Source: Hexactinellida sp. DTS-2022 | Taxonomy: Eukaryota > Porifera > Hexactinellida | Assembly: GCA_028753945.1 (NCBI GenBank) | Contig: JAPNXP010000007.1 | Location: 4,340,001 to 4,404,000 of the forward strand | Direction of reading: 5' to 3' | DNA: 64,000 bases | Shown here: piece by piece, positions 21,730 to 32,540 of the stretch | How the letters are laid out: every line of letters begins with the position of its first letter | Position numbering within the stretch: position 1 is the stretch's first letter | Position numbers and translations under genes: made by a program | Notes under the pieces: generated by a model | Databases searched by the model: none | The model's input: only the letters and a program-made list of their open reading frames with translations | What the model was told of the DNA's origin: nothing

Positions 21730-23435
21730 TTAATATTATTACACAATCTTCATTACCTGAGTTTCTTTCAAAAAAGTTGACTTCATAAATTTTTTCTTCA
21801 CCAAAATCAAATACAGCATCAACACTATATTGTATGCATTGAGCAAATTGTTCCTTTACAATCGCGAGTGCAAATGGAGCTAACTTAATGTTTCGTTCTA
21901 TCGGATGTTTAGGTGAGTATGTACCCATTTTAAGCGCTAATCGGGTTTCGCGTTCTTCATTTTGTTCTGAAAGGGTTTTCCTATTTTTCATCAATTTTTT
22001 TCGCGAGATGTGTAAGGAGAGTATGTGCATTTAAAAACTGTTTGATAGTAGAATGAATTGATTCTGAACGTTGTGTAGAATGAGCACCCAATGTGAGGTG
22101 TTGCCAAGTCCATCGTGATGCCATTGCTTTCTCTTGTCGTATAACACACGTAAAAAAAGTTGAGCTGATAGGAAAACTTTCTCGTTATTTGAGTTTTGCC
22201 TGGATTGAACTAGAGCCAAAAGTTCATTCCATTCTTGATCAAAATGATCAAGAGATTCAGTATCTTGTCTTTTACATATATTCCACCAAGTTTTTAAAAA
22301 TGCATTCCAAATTTTACTTAAGTTTTCACTGAAAAGAGGTTTAATATGTTTGACAATATTTTGGCCAATGTGAAAAGTACAAAGGAGATGTATAGTGGAA
22401 GAGTAAATATTTCTGATCGCTGCCGCCATAGCTGGGTCACCGTCTGTAATAATGATTTTCGGTGGATGTCGAAATGCTTTCAGGAATTCACTGAATGCCC
22501 AAGTAAATGCTTGCTCCGTTTCACGATCAAGTAGTGTACATACATGCCAGGACTTGAGTATTACCATGTTTGTTGACTGTACAAAAAGCGGCAAACTTAA
22601 GAGTATATTTATTTGTACCATGAGTGGTATCGAAGAGCAGAATGTTATCATCAGAATTTTCTATCCACCGTTCAAGACTATCGGCTAATATCCAAAACAC
22701 TTTGTTCATTGAACCGTCTTCCACTATCTGTATTGCAAAATACAAGCTTTTGGTAGTTAGTTGTTCTTGTAGATAACCAATAAAGTTCGTTGCATCAAAG
22801 CCTCTTTCTTCAACACTTGGCTGGAATTTATTGTATACATCTTGATAAGTCCATGTTATTGTAAAATGTTTTTCATGTGCCTTACTTAAAAGACTTGATT
22901 AATTTTAGCTGCTGTAAGACCCGCACGTTTAAGCTCAAATCCGAGGGTATTAAATTCGAATGGTATTTGTCGAAGGGAAGACTCCGCTAGACTAGCACTA
23001 TGACTTTCTACTAAATCGTGATTGTGGCTAAAATTTCCCTTAACTATTGTCCAACCTTCAATACATTCTTCTAAACGAATAGTATATGGACAATTACACC
23101 TTTGTGAAATCGTTTTTCGTTTTTCATTGGTGAGATTGCCTTTTTTAGCTCTATAACAACTTAAAACTCTCTGCTTGCCTTTTCTAGATGTAGGTTTGTA
23201 TGTTGAGGTCCACACTAAGCTAAACCTCCCGCACCCAGTAGCAAGATCCAAAGCCCATTCATTTAAATCTAGTTTAGCTGTCATGTGAGATTCCCAAGGT
23301 CCTTTGGGCATATCATACGGTAGTATATCAGATCTTGATAGAATAATTGCATCAACTCCTCTTCTGATAACCTTAGAGGTTATAGATTTAGAAACACTCT
23401 GATTTTCAAAGACTTGTTCGGAGGCTACCAGTGAA

Positions 23436-23862
23436 CAGGGCCGGATTAAGGTTGCGCGGGGCCCTTGAATACTCCGATGATATTGTTAGTAACTTACATT
23501 TACTTAAAATATATTTTAAGACCCAAAGATTTTTTGTCCTTTGATCCCCCTAAACCATTAAAAGCTACAATAATATTTTAATAACAACCTTTTGGGGCCC
23601 TAGCTTTCAGGATCGGTAATGATACCTCCTACTTACTTACTGAGTGAACATAAACTAGACTAATTGTACAAGAAAATAACTATTGTGGTCGGATGTAAAT
23701 AAGAGATAATGCTCTCTACTATGCTAGTCCTAGTCTATACCTTACACTAGAATGGAAGGCTAGAAGTTTAGAACATTTTGGGCAATCCGAAAGCGCGGGG
23801 CCCCCTAAAATCGCGGGGCCCCCGGCATATGCCGGGTTTTCCGTATGGTTAATCCGGCACTG
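23436..23862. mobile_element. hAT-type miniature (CAGGGCCGGATTAA ends)
   Basis: Ends CAGGGCCGGATTAA and TTAATCCGGCACTG; target copies CCAGTGAA (23428-23435) and CCACTGAA (23863-23870) differ at one base. It splits the MULE transposase between its N-terminal region and FAR1-like domain. Confidence 0.85.
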
Positions 23863-24381
23863 CCACTGAACATTCGTTTGGTGGCGAGTTTGTATAAAAA
23901 GAATCTGGGAATTTCGAAATTCTATATCCACTTTCAATTGGAGAAATGGGACGGGATGTTTCAGTATGAAGATCAGGGTCGTAATTAGGAAAATAATTGG
24001 GGTAGTCAATCATATCAGTTGTATGCTCGATTTCATTGTATCCACTTATAGAACATGAATTAAAATCGAGAAAATAATTTTGTGAAGAAATTGCTGCAAG
24101 ATATTTATCGGGTTGACTACTTGGTTCAGCCATTATAAATTTGTAATGATTTACCAAATTTTACGCATCTATATAGAAATTTGAGCCTATTTATACAACT
24201 TTAAAAGAATTCCTTATATGTCGGCGAGATTTGCTTATATGTCGGCTAAATCCATATATGTGGGCGAGATTTGTATATGTCTGTTAAATCCTTATTTGTC
24301 GGCGAGATATGCTTATATGTCGGCTAGCCGACATTGTAGGCGGCCTACAAATAAGTTATTCCATGTTCTAATAAAATTTCG

Positions 24382-24836
24382 GCTTACTTATATGGCGGCC
24401 GCCTACAATGTCGGCTAGCCGACATATAAGCAAATCTCGCCGACAAATAATGATTTGGCCGACATATAAGCAAATCTCGCAGACAAATAATGATTTGGCC
24501 GACATATAAGCAAATTTCGCCGACAAATAATGATTTGGCCGACATATAAGCAAAATCTCGCCGACATATAAGGAATTCATCTAAAATTGAACGAATTATA
24601 GGAAAAGTCCCTGCAAGATTCAAAATAAATCATCTATTATGGAGGGGAAAACCTAACTACTACTAAGAAGCGACAATGAATTGGGAGCGAACCAAAAGCC
24701 TGAACTTTTAAAGTGAGTATTATGGAGTATTAGAGGAAAGGTCCTGAATCAACTCGGCCAAATCATTATTTGTCGGCGACATTTGGTTATATGTCGGCTA
24801 GCCGACATTGTAGGCGGCCTACAAATAAGTTATTTC
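24382..24836. mobile_element. Non-autonomous relative of the SWIM MULE
   Basis: Carries the same ends as 20255-24363 (CGGCTTACTTATATGGCGGC at left, GGCGGCCTACAAATAAGT at right), four tandem GCCGACATATAAGCAAATCT-type units, and no coding sequence. It lies about 20 bp from the end of the larger element in a head-to-tail array. Confidence 0.75.
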
Positions 24837-24959
24837 ATAATATTTTCCCCCGACATGGATAAAATAGTTCACCTTTAATTTGATATCTTCAGTCTTATGT
24901 TTAGCTCGTAACAGCAACTGCTGTTACAGCTACCAACAACTAATTGCAGTGAATTATAC

Positions 24960-25135
24960 AGCCATTTGTAAATACGCTCCTAATCCTGGTCTGATCCTAT
25001 TTTCATACGCTTAAGTCACAATTAATGTTACGGTATAGGAGAGGATTCCAAATTTTCGCGCTCCTAAATTCAAATTTTCCAAAAATCATGCTCCAAAAGG
25101 AGCGTCTCGCGCTCCTGGATAATTCCTGACTAAGA
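24960..25135. repeat. GCTCCT...AGGAGC repeat
   Basis: TACGCTCCTAATCCTGG at the left and AAAAGGAGCG, GCGCTCCTGGATAATTCC at the right suggest a small element related to 13990-14200. The ends are not resolved. Confidence 0.35.
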
Positions 25136-25598
25136 GCTAAGCAAAAGCAGGCAAACTATATAGTTTTTTTATGTGATGACCATAAGCCCAACATACACGA
25201 TTCTTGAAATGTTGCATACAACAAAGTTACACCGTGTATGTTGATTGTTGCACGTAATATTGATGCATGAAAATTGTGTTGCACCTTTATATTACCTTGT
25301 TGCGTGTAACAGTGGGATGCAACAAAGTTGCATCGTGTATGGTGGACTATATGGACGTCAGTTAAGATACTCAAATACTCTGTTATAGATTAAAATATTG
25401 TTAATAACAAAAAGATTATCTCAAGCCCACCATACACGGTGCAGCAATTATGCATTAAAATAGAACACTTTTCTATTTCTATGCAACAAGTTTCACTCCA
25501 ATGGCTGGCTTAATAATACACAGGCTAATCCTTAAATATTTTTGTCTAAAAATGAACTGTTAACAGGTTTCTATCATCCCTGAAATTATGCGTTATAC
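25136..25598. other. Gene-free region with diverged CATACACG repeats
   Basis: CCCAACATACACGATTC (25187), CACCGTGTATGTTG (25230), GCATCGTGTATGGTGGAC (25331) and CCCACCATACACGGTGCAG (25426) are repeated in both orientations, with GTTGCA blocks between them. Probably a decayed inverted-repeat element. Confidence 0.4.
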
Positions 25599-25599
25599 G

Positions 25600-26285
25600 C
25601 AAGGAGAATTAATGTACAGTTACTGTACATTAATTCTCCTGGTCCTGGCAGTACTCAGCCTGCAGTCCGGCAGCCTGCACCTTGCGCCACAGGTTCTGCG
25701 TGAGGTGAAAGAAGCAGTCCTTCACCACAGCACTAGGCCATGTTCCCTCAAAGCTGTTAATTGCTGCCAACTCAAAGTCCATCAGCATCTTGGCGGTATC
25801 TGCTTGCGGACAAAGCAGCTAGACTTGTTCCCACATTATCGTGTACGTAGCCTCGGTCTTGTTGGGCAGGAGCACGAATAGACTCGGCAACAGGTGACCG
25901 TCCTTCATCAGGTCTTGACCTCCGCGCAGTGCGTGTATCACGTAGACCTGCGTGAAGAGCGAAGGAGCTGTCTTGAAAGTGCCGTCTGCCAACCAGACAC
26001 TGGACAGCTGCAGCATCTCCAGGTTCCGCTGAGTTCCGAAGATGAGGATCCTCTGTGACTCCGGACCCGAGTCGTACAGGAGAAACTGCTCGCCTTTGGA
26101 CGACCGCTTGTACTCTTCCGGTAGAGTGAGCTGCTCCAGAGAGGCGGGTTGCACTGGGGCTGCTTGCTGTCGCACTCGCTTGCGCTGTATGGTACGCTTG
26201 AGGCTGTCCAGCTTTGGGAGTTTAGCAGCAGTGCCCTCGGTTACTATCTGTCAAATTTCTGGGAACTTTGACGGAAGTTCTATCT
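25600..26285 (-). pseudogene. GC-rich MULE transposase fragment
   Basis: On the minus strand the frame reads EGTAAKLPKLDSLKRTI, then EYKRSSKGEQFLLYDSGPES, then SVWLADGTFKTAPSLFTQVY (first catalytic Asp, about 25985) and, after a stop and shift near 25820, MLMDFELAAINSFEGTWP (second Asp, about 25780) and DCFFHLTQNLWRKVQAAGL (about 25690). It stops where the AT-rich DNA resumes. The third acidic residue and the N-terminal zinc finger are missing. The block is clearly GC-rich, unlike everything around it and unlike the other three MULEs here. A 39-bp palindrome sits at its left edge (25602-25640). Confidence 0.75.
25602..25640. repeat. 39-bp palindrome at a composition boundary
   Basis: AGGAGAATTAATGTACAGT is mirrored by ACTGTACATTAATTCTCCT around a single T. 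The right arm lies inside the GC-rich MULE fragment and the left arm at the edge of AT-rich DNA, so it marks a rearrangement or fold-back junction. Confidence 0.9.
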
Positions 26286-26289
26286 AAAT

Positions 26290-27420
26290 TTTCGGGTTTA
26301 TAATCCCATCATATGACACGAGCTGTTCTTTTATGAATGTATTTAGTGTGAAATTGTAAGTGCATAACTTATGTGTCTGAAAGTTAATATATCGTGCCCA
26401 TGCTCCAGTTTTATATATGGATCAATGAATTTCTCATTTGCTTGCAAGTTTCCTGCTTCAATAAATAGTTAAGGACAAACTTGAGGAAATTTTCTTGACA
26501 CTCTTTCCTTTGGCATAGTTTACACTTTTTCGGGATCAGTTTAGACTCGATAGTTGTTTGAAAATTTCGGAAAGAATAGAGAATTAGTTGATGCGTTCTT
26601 TGATGGTTATATTCCTGGATGCTTAATTCAACATTAACTAGTGCATTAACAAGTTGTATCTCACCCAAATAAATAAAGTTCATTATTTCCACATTCTTAC
26701 ATTGATTTTCCTTGCTAACCAAAAGCGTAAGGAATTGAACTTCACCGTGTGAATATGAGCTAGAATTTTCCTTAAGTATTCTTTGACCGCTGTTTCCAAC
26801 CCTTCAGAAGTCTTTGTAATTGGTAAAGATGGAGTCAAATCGGAGTTAACAAGTCTTGGGACACTCGTTATTGGATATTTCTATACAATTACCTGCTTTA
26901 TTGCTGAGATCTGCAACAGTTGAAATAGTGCCATCTTCAGCGAATATTTCATTCCGCTTGGATCACACAGTTGATCAATTATATGTTGTACCTCTTCTTT
27001 TTTCCAGATACGAGATTTTGGTTCCTGTTTTTGGCCAAGACTTCATTCTCGAATTTATGACAGTGATACTTTAACCAATTGTCAGACATACAATAAGAAG
27101 ACGTGAAATTATATAAAACTATAATATTAAATATTATGTATCTATTTGTTTACTCCTCTTAACATAAATATCCGTCCCATCTGTACCAAACTGAAAGTAA
27201 ACAAGAAGCCATACTATAATTATAGAAGTTGAAATACAACATCTACCGCGGTAGAAGTTAACATGTTCCAAGTGTCAACATCTACCGTAGCATTAATACT
27301 ACAATTAAAACTACTATTACTTGAATATAGTGAAATCTCGTTTAATCTAAGCTAAGTTAGATAGTCAGATATATCTAAAAGTTTGTTATTCTCATATCTC
27401 GGATAAATATCTAGATCAGA
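26290..27420. other. Gene-free region
   Basis: A 104-codon minus-strand frame (26722-26411) with CKLCQRKECQ and a 72-codon plus-strand frame (26856) are open, but I recognise neither. No repeat structure is apparent. Confidence 0.4.
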
Positions 27421-27423
27421 AAT

Positions 27424-27560
27424 ATGGACAAATGACAATATTCCAAAATACGATTCAGACAAATGACAATATTCCAAAATATGATTCGGACAAATGATAA
27501 TATTCCAAATTACGATTCGGAAAATTGACAATATTCCAAAATACGATTCGGACAAATGCC
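27424..27560 (+). repeat. 31-bp minisatellite
   Basis: About four and a half units of ACAATATTCCAAAATACGAT TCGGACAAATG with few differences; degenerate GGACAAATG units continue to about 27610. Confidence 0.85.
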
Positions 27561-27767
27561 AGTTAACGCATGTCGAACAAATAACAACTAAGAAATTCGG
27601 ACAAATGCAGCTCCCCCAAGTTCTACATCCCAACTATTTAGTCAATCTGCTGAAACTGTCAGTTTTGGACTTTACATAATTATGTTAGATAACTAAACAA
27701 GATTAGCAACGGATAATTCTACACCTTTTGGCAAATCACAAATGTTCAATTTGGCCTAGGTTTGCCC

Positions 27768-28865
27768 ATAATTTGGGTGCCAATCTCCTATGTTTAAACT
27801 GTAAAACTGTTAAATCAATTCCATTGTTTAGACTTGTAATAATTATATTGATTTAACTTGTTAAATCTTACTCTATTGTTTCAACTTTCGATAATTATAT
27901 TTATTTAACTTGTGAATTCGAGCTGGCTTCTATTTAATGCATGTGTATATGATCATGGGCGTAGCCATGGGGGGGCCTGGTCCCCCAAATATTTACCAGG
28001 GTCCCCCCAAATTTTCTACAATAACTTTGAATAAGAATAGATTGAGCGTTCGCTCACTGTATTGTAATGACTCATCTGAATAGTGGCCCCCCCAAAAGAT
28101 TTTCGGGGCCCCCCAAAATGATTTGTTGGCTACGCGCATGTATATGATATTGCCAAGAGAAGTAAATACAAAATCCAAAATTGCAGCTGTGCCGACACAT
28201 GCTCCTTTGGTGGCACTATATTTTGGTGGTGGTTTATTGATAGTGCCTCCAAAGGAACATTCTGTCGGCACAGCTGCAATTTTGATTTTTTTTCGCCATG
28301 TCATCACCATAAATGTGTTAAATTATTTCAAAAAGGTGTTTCAGAAGGCATCGACCCTTAGAGTGGTGGAATTTTCTATTTAGCTCACTTAATTTTAGAG
28401 ATATTCAGGTTTCAGTTGAATTTAATAGCTGATGACTCAGCATTTTTTTGTGCGTGTTGGGTGATCACCCATCACCAACCAACCCATTCGAATTATAGAA
28501 TTCACAAAATTGTAAAACACATTTTTTTGACAATGTCATCATCACCTCAAGGTGTCAAGACCCATTTGTAGAGGTGTTAAGTGGCATAAGGATCAATTGA
28601 TGAATTGGAAGTTTGTTTCTATGTTGTATCATGACTGAAATTAATGTTATTTACCAAATTAGTATGAATAATTATTAAAATGATTAATAATTGACACCTA
28701 TTTCAATGTCAACTTAAATTTATTTAGATTAATTATTTGTTATAAATAGTAAATATAATTAATTTGGCTACCATATTTCAATTTCGCACACTCGATAACC
28801 CCTAATAAACAAATTGGAAGCATGTATATAAGTCAAAATACGGAATTAATTAAATATCTATCTAT
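27768..28865. mobile_element. Repeat family R3, copy 2 (rearranged)
   Basis: 27790-27950 matches 6960-7090 in the same orientation, while 28170-28860 matches 7220-7892 in inverted orientation, including the palindromic unit at about 28170-28285. It is therefore a fold-back or joined half-copies. A hAT-type miniature (27954-28140) has inserted in it. Confidence 0.55.
27954..28140. mobile_element. hAT-type miniature with GGGCGTAGCCA ends
   Basis: CATGGGCGTAGCCA and TTGGCTACGCGCATG bound it, with G and C runs inside. The perfect 8-bp duplication is TATATGAT (27946-27953 and 28141-28148). Confidence 0.85.
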
Positions 28866-28883
28866 ATATTAAAAGCGGAATTG

Positions 28884-28918
<35 letters not shown>

Positions 28919-30094
28919 GATGTTTGTCCGTAATTAATTGAAAAGACCATACTACCTAGAAAGCTGAGATTTGGTATATAGGAGTAGTTTGTCATAGCGA
29001 CATGGGTCTGTTGGTTTTCTAAGCGAAATATTGTGAGCATGACATGACACGGTAACCTTTTCCTTAATAACTTTTGCAAATTTGACTCCGTTAGTATAAA
29101 TTTTATATGAAAATCGACAACACATAATGGAACACCTTTGTGAAAATTATCAATTTTTACGAACTTACATAGCGAAAGTTATTAGTTAAAATGTGTCCTA
29201 TTATTTTTAACACTATGTGGGTGATCTGATTTGTTTGGTTAACAAGAATGCGCTTAGAGTAGTTAATTTCTCTAATGCATTGTTTATTTATTACACCTAT
29301 ATTGGCTTCCTATAATAAGACTATCAATGGGATTACGTAATTTCTAACCTAGGATTTCTACAGAAATTAATTAAGTTAAGTAATCTAGGATTTTTGGTTC
29401 TGCCTATAACGATGAGATTTATTATGTTAATTATTACTATCAATTAAATTAAATAATTCACTAACCCAGCTCCTGCAAAAAGAATTGTTTATTGAGATGT
29501 AGAACTTTATTACTATTTATAAATCAAATATTTTGCAACCCTGGATTTACCTCTCCATAATAATGGTTTAATGGTGAGAATAAGACCGCGAAGCGGTCTT
29601 ATTCTCATCTTTAAACCATTATTATGGAGAGATTACACCCAGAGTTAGTAAATTACTTTGCAATACAACTTACTGAAATAATTAATTGCGTATAATTTAC
29701 CAACCACAGGTCTCAATTTATTTGAGCTAACAAGCTGAACCTTTTAATATAGCTGAACGAGCTATCCTTAAGAATTATTGAGCTATTAATTAACTAATAA
29801 TTAATAACTATTGAGCAATGAGAATAACTTACTCAACATAATTCCCCAAACAAATTACAGGAATCACAACCCAAAATGAATTTTAGGCACGCGTTATTAA
29901 GTAATAGTGTGTAATTCACTAGCCACAGGTGAAACTGAATAGTAATACAGTACTATATAGCTTTTTGGGAAGGAAAAGGCCGCGAAGCGGCCGTTAATTG
30001 TATCGCGTAGTGAATAACACGAATGAACAAAAGTCGCGAAGCGACTTTTGTGAGAGAGAGATCCGTCGCGAAGCGACCGAGACCGAAGGGCTCG
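28865..30094 (+). mobile_element. Helitron-like family A, tandem copy 1
   Basis: Starts TATATTAAAAGCGGAATTG, followed by a (TG)n tract (28885-28916) and TTTGTCCGTAATTAATTG. It ends with a series of GCGAAGC hairpins (29978-29992, 30028-30050, 30065-30077) and GACCGAGACCGAAGGGCTCG. There are no terminal inverted repeats or target duplication, 5' and 3' ends are distinct, and copy 2 follows with no gap. These traits fit rolling-circle transposons of the Helitron or Helentron type, but no Rep/helicase is present and the end is not the standard CTRR. Confidence 0.55.
29551..29631. repeat. Long internal hairpin of family A
   Basis: An 81-base near-perfect hairpin runs from CTCTCCATAATAATGG to CCATTATTATGGAGAG with GACCGCGAAGCGGTC at its tip. 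Copy 2 keeps it at 30768-30848 with two changes, including an A for G that leaves one mismatch in the tip stem. Confidence 0.9.
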
Positions 30095-31177
30095 TATATT
30101 AAAAGCGGAATTGTTGTGTGTGTGTGTGTGTGTGTGTGTGGGGATGTTTGTCCGTAATTAATTGAAAAGACCATACTACCTAGAAAGCTGAGATTTGGTA
30201 TATAGGAGTAGTTTGTCATAGCGACATGGGTCTGTTGGTTTTCTAAGCGAAATATTGTGAGCATGACATGACACGGTAACCTTTTCCTTAATAACTTTTG
30301 CAAATTTGACTCCGTTAGTATAAATTTAATATGAAAATCGACAACACATAGTGGAACACCTTTGTGAAAATTATCAATTTTTACGAACTTACATAGCGAA
30401 AGTTATTAGTTAAAATGTGTCCTATTATTTTTAACACTATGTGGGTGATCTGATTTGTTTGGTTAACAAGAATGCGCTTAGAGTAGTTAATTTAATGCAT
30501 TGTTTAATTATTACACCTATATTGGCTTCTATAATAAGACTATCAATGGAATTAAGTAATTTCTAACCTAGGATTTCTACTAGAAATGAATTAAGTTAAG
30601 TAATCTAGGTTTTGGTTCTGCCTAACGATGAGATTTATTATGTTAATTATTGCTATCAATTAAATTAAATAATTCACTAACCCAAGCTCCTGCAAAAAGA
30701 ATTGTTTATTGAGATGTAGAACTTTATTACTATTTATAAATCAAATATTTTGCAACCCTGCATTTACCTCTCCATAATAATGGTTTAATGGTGAGAATAA
30801 AACCGCGAAGCGGTCTTATTCTCATCTTTAAACTATTATTATGGAGAGATTACACCCAGAGTTATTAATTACTTTGAATACAATTCACTGAAATAATTAA
30901 TTGCGTATAATTTACCAACCACAGGTTTCAATTCCCAAACAAATCACAGTAACTAATCACAACCCAAAAATGAATTTTAGGCACGGGTTATTAAGTCAAA
31001 GTGTGTAATTTACTAGCCACAGGTTAACTCATTATTAATATTATTGCTTTGGAGAGGGAAAGGCCTAGTGTTTAACACGAACAATTGCGTAGTGTTTAAC
31101 ACGAACAAACAAAAGTCGCGAAGCGACTTTTGTGAGAGCGTGATCCATCGCAAAGCGACCGAGACCGAAGGGCTCGT
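30095..31177 (+). mobile_element. Helitron-like family A, tandem copy 2
   Basis: Collinear with copy 1 and very similar through about 30800, with a deletion relative to copy 1 around 30920 (copy 1 about 29725-29845). It ends in the same way (GACCGAGACCGAAGGGCTCG at about 31158). Other ends of this family are at 37970-37998, 58505, 59390-59413 and, inverted, 63647. Confidence 0.6.
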
Positions 31178-31188
31178 ATAATTAATTA

Positions 31189-31382
31189 CAAGGGCGCCCG
31201 CAGGCATACGCACTATACGCACGTGCGTATAGTAAATTTTATCTGTTAATTAATTTTAACACTCTTTTGTGCTAAGATTTTTAAAAATTAGTCATAAGAC
31301 TCATGAGTTCGGAAATTGGATACAGAAACTGTCTGAAAAAAATATTGTGCGTACATCATCTTTTAACCTGCGGGCGCCCCTG
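31189..31382. mobile_element. hAT-type miniature (CAAGGGCGCCCGCAGG ends)
   Basis: CAAGGGCGCCCGCAGG and CCTGCGGGCGCCCCTG are inverted; the perfect 8-bp duplication is ATTAATTA (31181-31188 and 31383-31390). It lies just past the end of Helitron-like copy 2. Confidence 0.9.
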
Positions 31383-32131
31383 ATTAATTACTTCAGTATA
31401 GTAATAGTGCAAGAGTATTCTCGCAGAAATATATATAATCACATAATCTGTCGTTGTTATGGAAGGTAAAATCTTAGTTTTCAATTGGAAAATAGAAGCC
31501 TAACCGATCTCACAAGTTGAATCAATATAAAAATCAAAAATTGCAGCTGGCACATGCTCGTTTGGTGGCATTATATTTTGGTGGTGGTTTATTGATTGTG
31601 CCTCCAAAGGAACATGCTGTCGGCACAAGCTGCAATCAAGGGCGTCGATCCTTGGGGGGCAAGGGGGGCGAATGCCCCCCAATGTCAATACAGGGGGGGC
31701 GAGAGCAGGGTATATTATAAGCCCATTTTTTTATTCCTGGCCCATTTTTTTATTCCTATTTTCATTTTTTTACTCCCTTGAATAGTGAGTTTTTATCGTC
31801 TGATATCCATTTCAAGATTCCATTTCTACCGAAAATCCATTTTTTTATCCCACGAAAACATTAAAAAACTTTTTTTTAATCCTTATAAAATACTCTGGGC
31901 AAGAGTATCATTTCGCCCCCCCATTATTTGGCGCACCTTACATTTTTATTTCCACTAAAATTGGTAATTTATTGGTGTCGTGAAATTATTTATTAATAAT
32001 GCGTGATATGTTAAGACAAGACCCAAAAATACAACTATGAAACTTATGATTTGTTTCAATGATGTTAATTGTTCTAGGCCTTGAACGTCTAAAATTTTTT
32101 CCCGCTCCCGCTCCTAAATTGTATGCTACAA

Positions 32132-32389
32132 CAGGGCCGGCGCAGCTGGTACGACAGGTACGGCAATTGCCGTACCACTTTTTTCCTAAGATGAATAATT
32201 CATTAATTATTGAATTATTAATGAATTATTCATAATTCACGGGAATTATTCAATGAATTAGTCAACATAGCTTTTCTCAGAATTGTTATAGCTATTAGCT
32301 ACCTATTCGCAGGCGTGGAAATTGCCGTACCAGTTTTTTCCTCTGTATAATTTTTCCGTACCACCTTAATTTTGCTTCCGCTGGGCCTG
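32132..32389. mobile_element. hAT-like miniature (CAGGSCC ends)
   Basis: CAGGGCCGGCGCAGC and TTCCGCTGGGCCTG ends with two inner GCCGTACCA blocks; the flanks TGCTACAA and TACAACAA share TACAA. A related CGGTACGGC element appears near 49600-49800. Confidence 0.55.
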
Positions 32390-32540
32390 TACAACAAAAT
32401 ATTCTGTGAAGAAACTTTCATTGCTTCAACCAATGCAAAATACAAATTGTCCCACCCACTATAGGTTAGGTATTTCAATTATTTCCATTAGCAAGGTGTT
32501 TTCTATCAAAAAGCAAACATTTAATGTAGTTATGTTCCAC

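Larger units (their letters stand above)
20598..24157 (-). pseudogene. FAR1/ZSWIM-like MULE transposase
   Basis: On the minus strand: an N-terminal region (24157-23870, start MVNHYKFIMAEPSS); a FAR1-like DNA-binding region with CYRAKKGN, SQRCNCPYTIRLEE and NFSHNHDL (about 23200-22995); first catalytic Asp in ILLFDTTHGTNKYTL (about 22630); second in IIITDGDPAMAAAIR (about 22450) followed by HLLCTFHIGQNI; Glu in GAHSTQRSESIHS (about 22065); SWIM zinc finger CTCSFPSSWGLPCRHML (about 21425-21365); and a basic tail NPGRVKSKGRPSNKRKRS (about 20690-20640). This order matches ZSWIM1/3 proteins and FAR1-type MULEs. One shift at about 22890 and the insertions at 23436-23862 and 21569-21729 break it. 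Gaps at 20820-21280 and 21480-21640 may be introns or decayed coding sequence. Confidence 0.75.
20255..24363 (-). mobile_element. SWIM-type MULE with GTCGGCTAGCCGAC ends
   Basis: The inverted ends (about 20255-20410 and 24205-24363) carry CGGCCGCCTACAATG, the self-complementary GTCGGCTAGCCGAC, and then tandem ~19-bp units GCCGACATATAAGGATTTA. Between them lies a minus-strand transposase gene. Two pogo-type miniatures (21105-21278, 21569-21729) and one hAT-type miniature (23436-23862) have inserted. A short non-autonomous relative with the same ends sits directly beside it (24382-24836). Confidence 0.8.

Noticed and set aside
24218-24623. Frames rich in CLYVGQII and AYMSAK repeats
   Set aside because: They are translations of the tandem GCCGACATATAAGG units at MULE ends.
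26411-26722. 104-codon minus-strand frame with CKLCQRKECQ
   Set aside because: No family recognised and no supporting context; in AT-rich DNA a frame of this length can be chance.
28858-30303. Repeated minus-strand frames ending in a His-Thr run
   Set aside because: The HTHT run is the (TG)n tract of a Helitron-like 5' end; the frames are by-products of the tandem copies.
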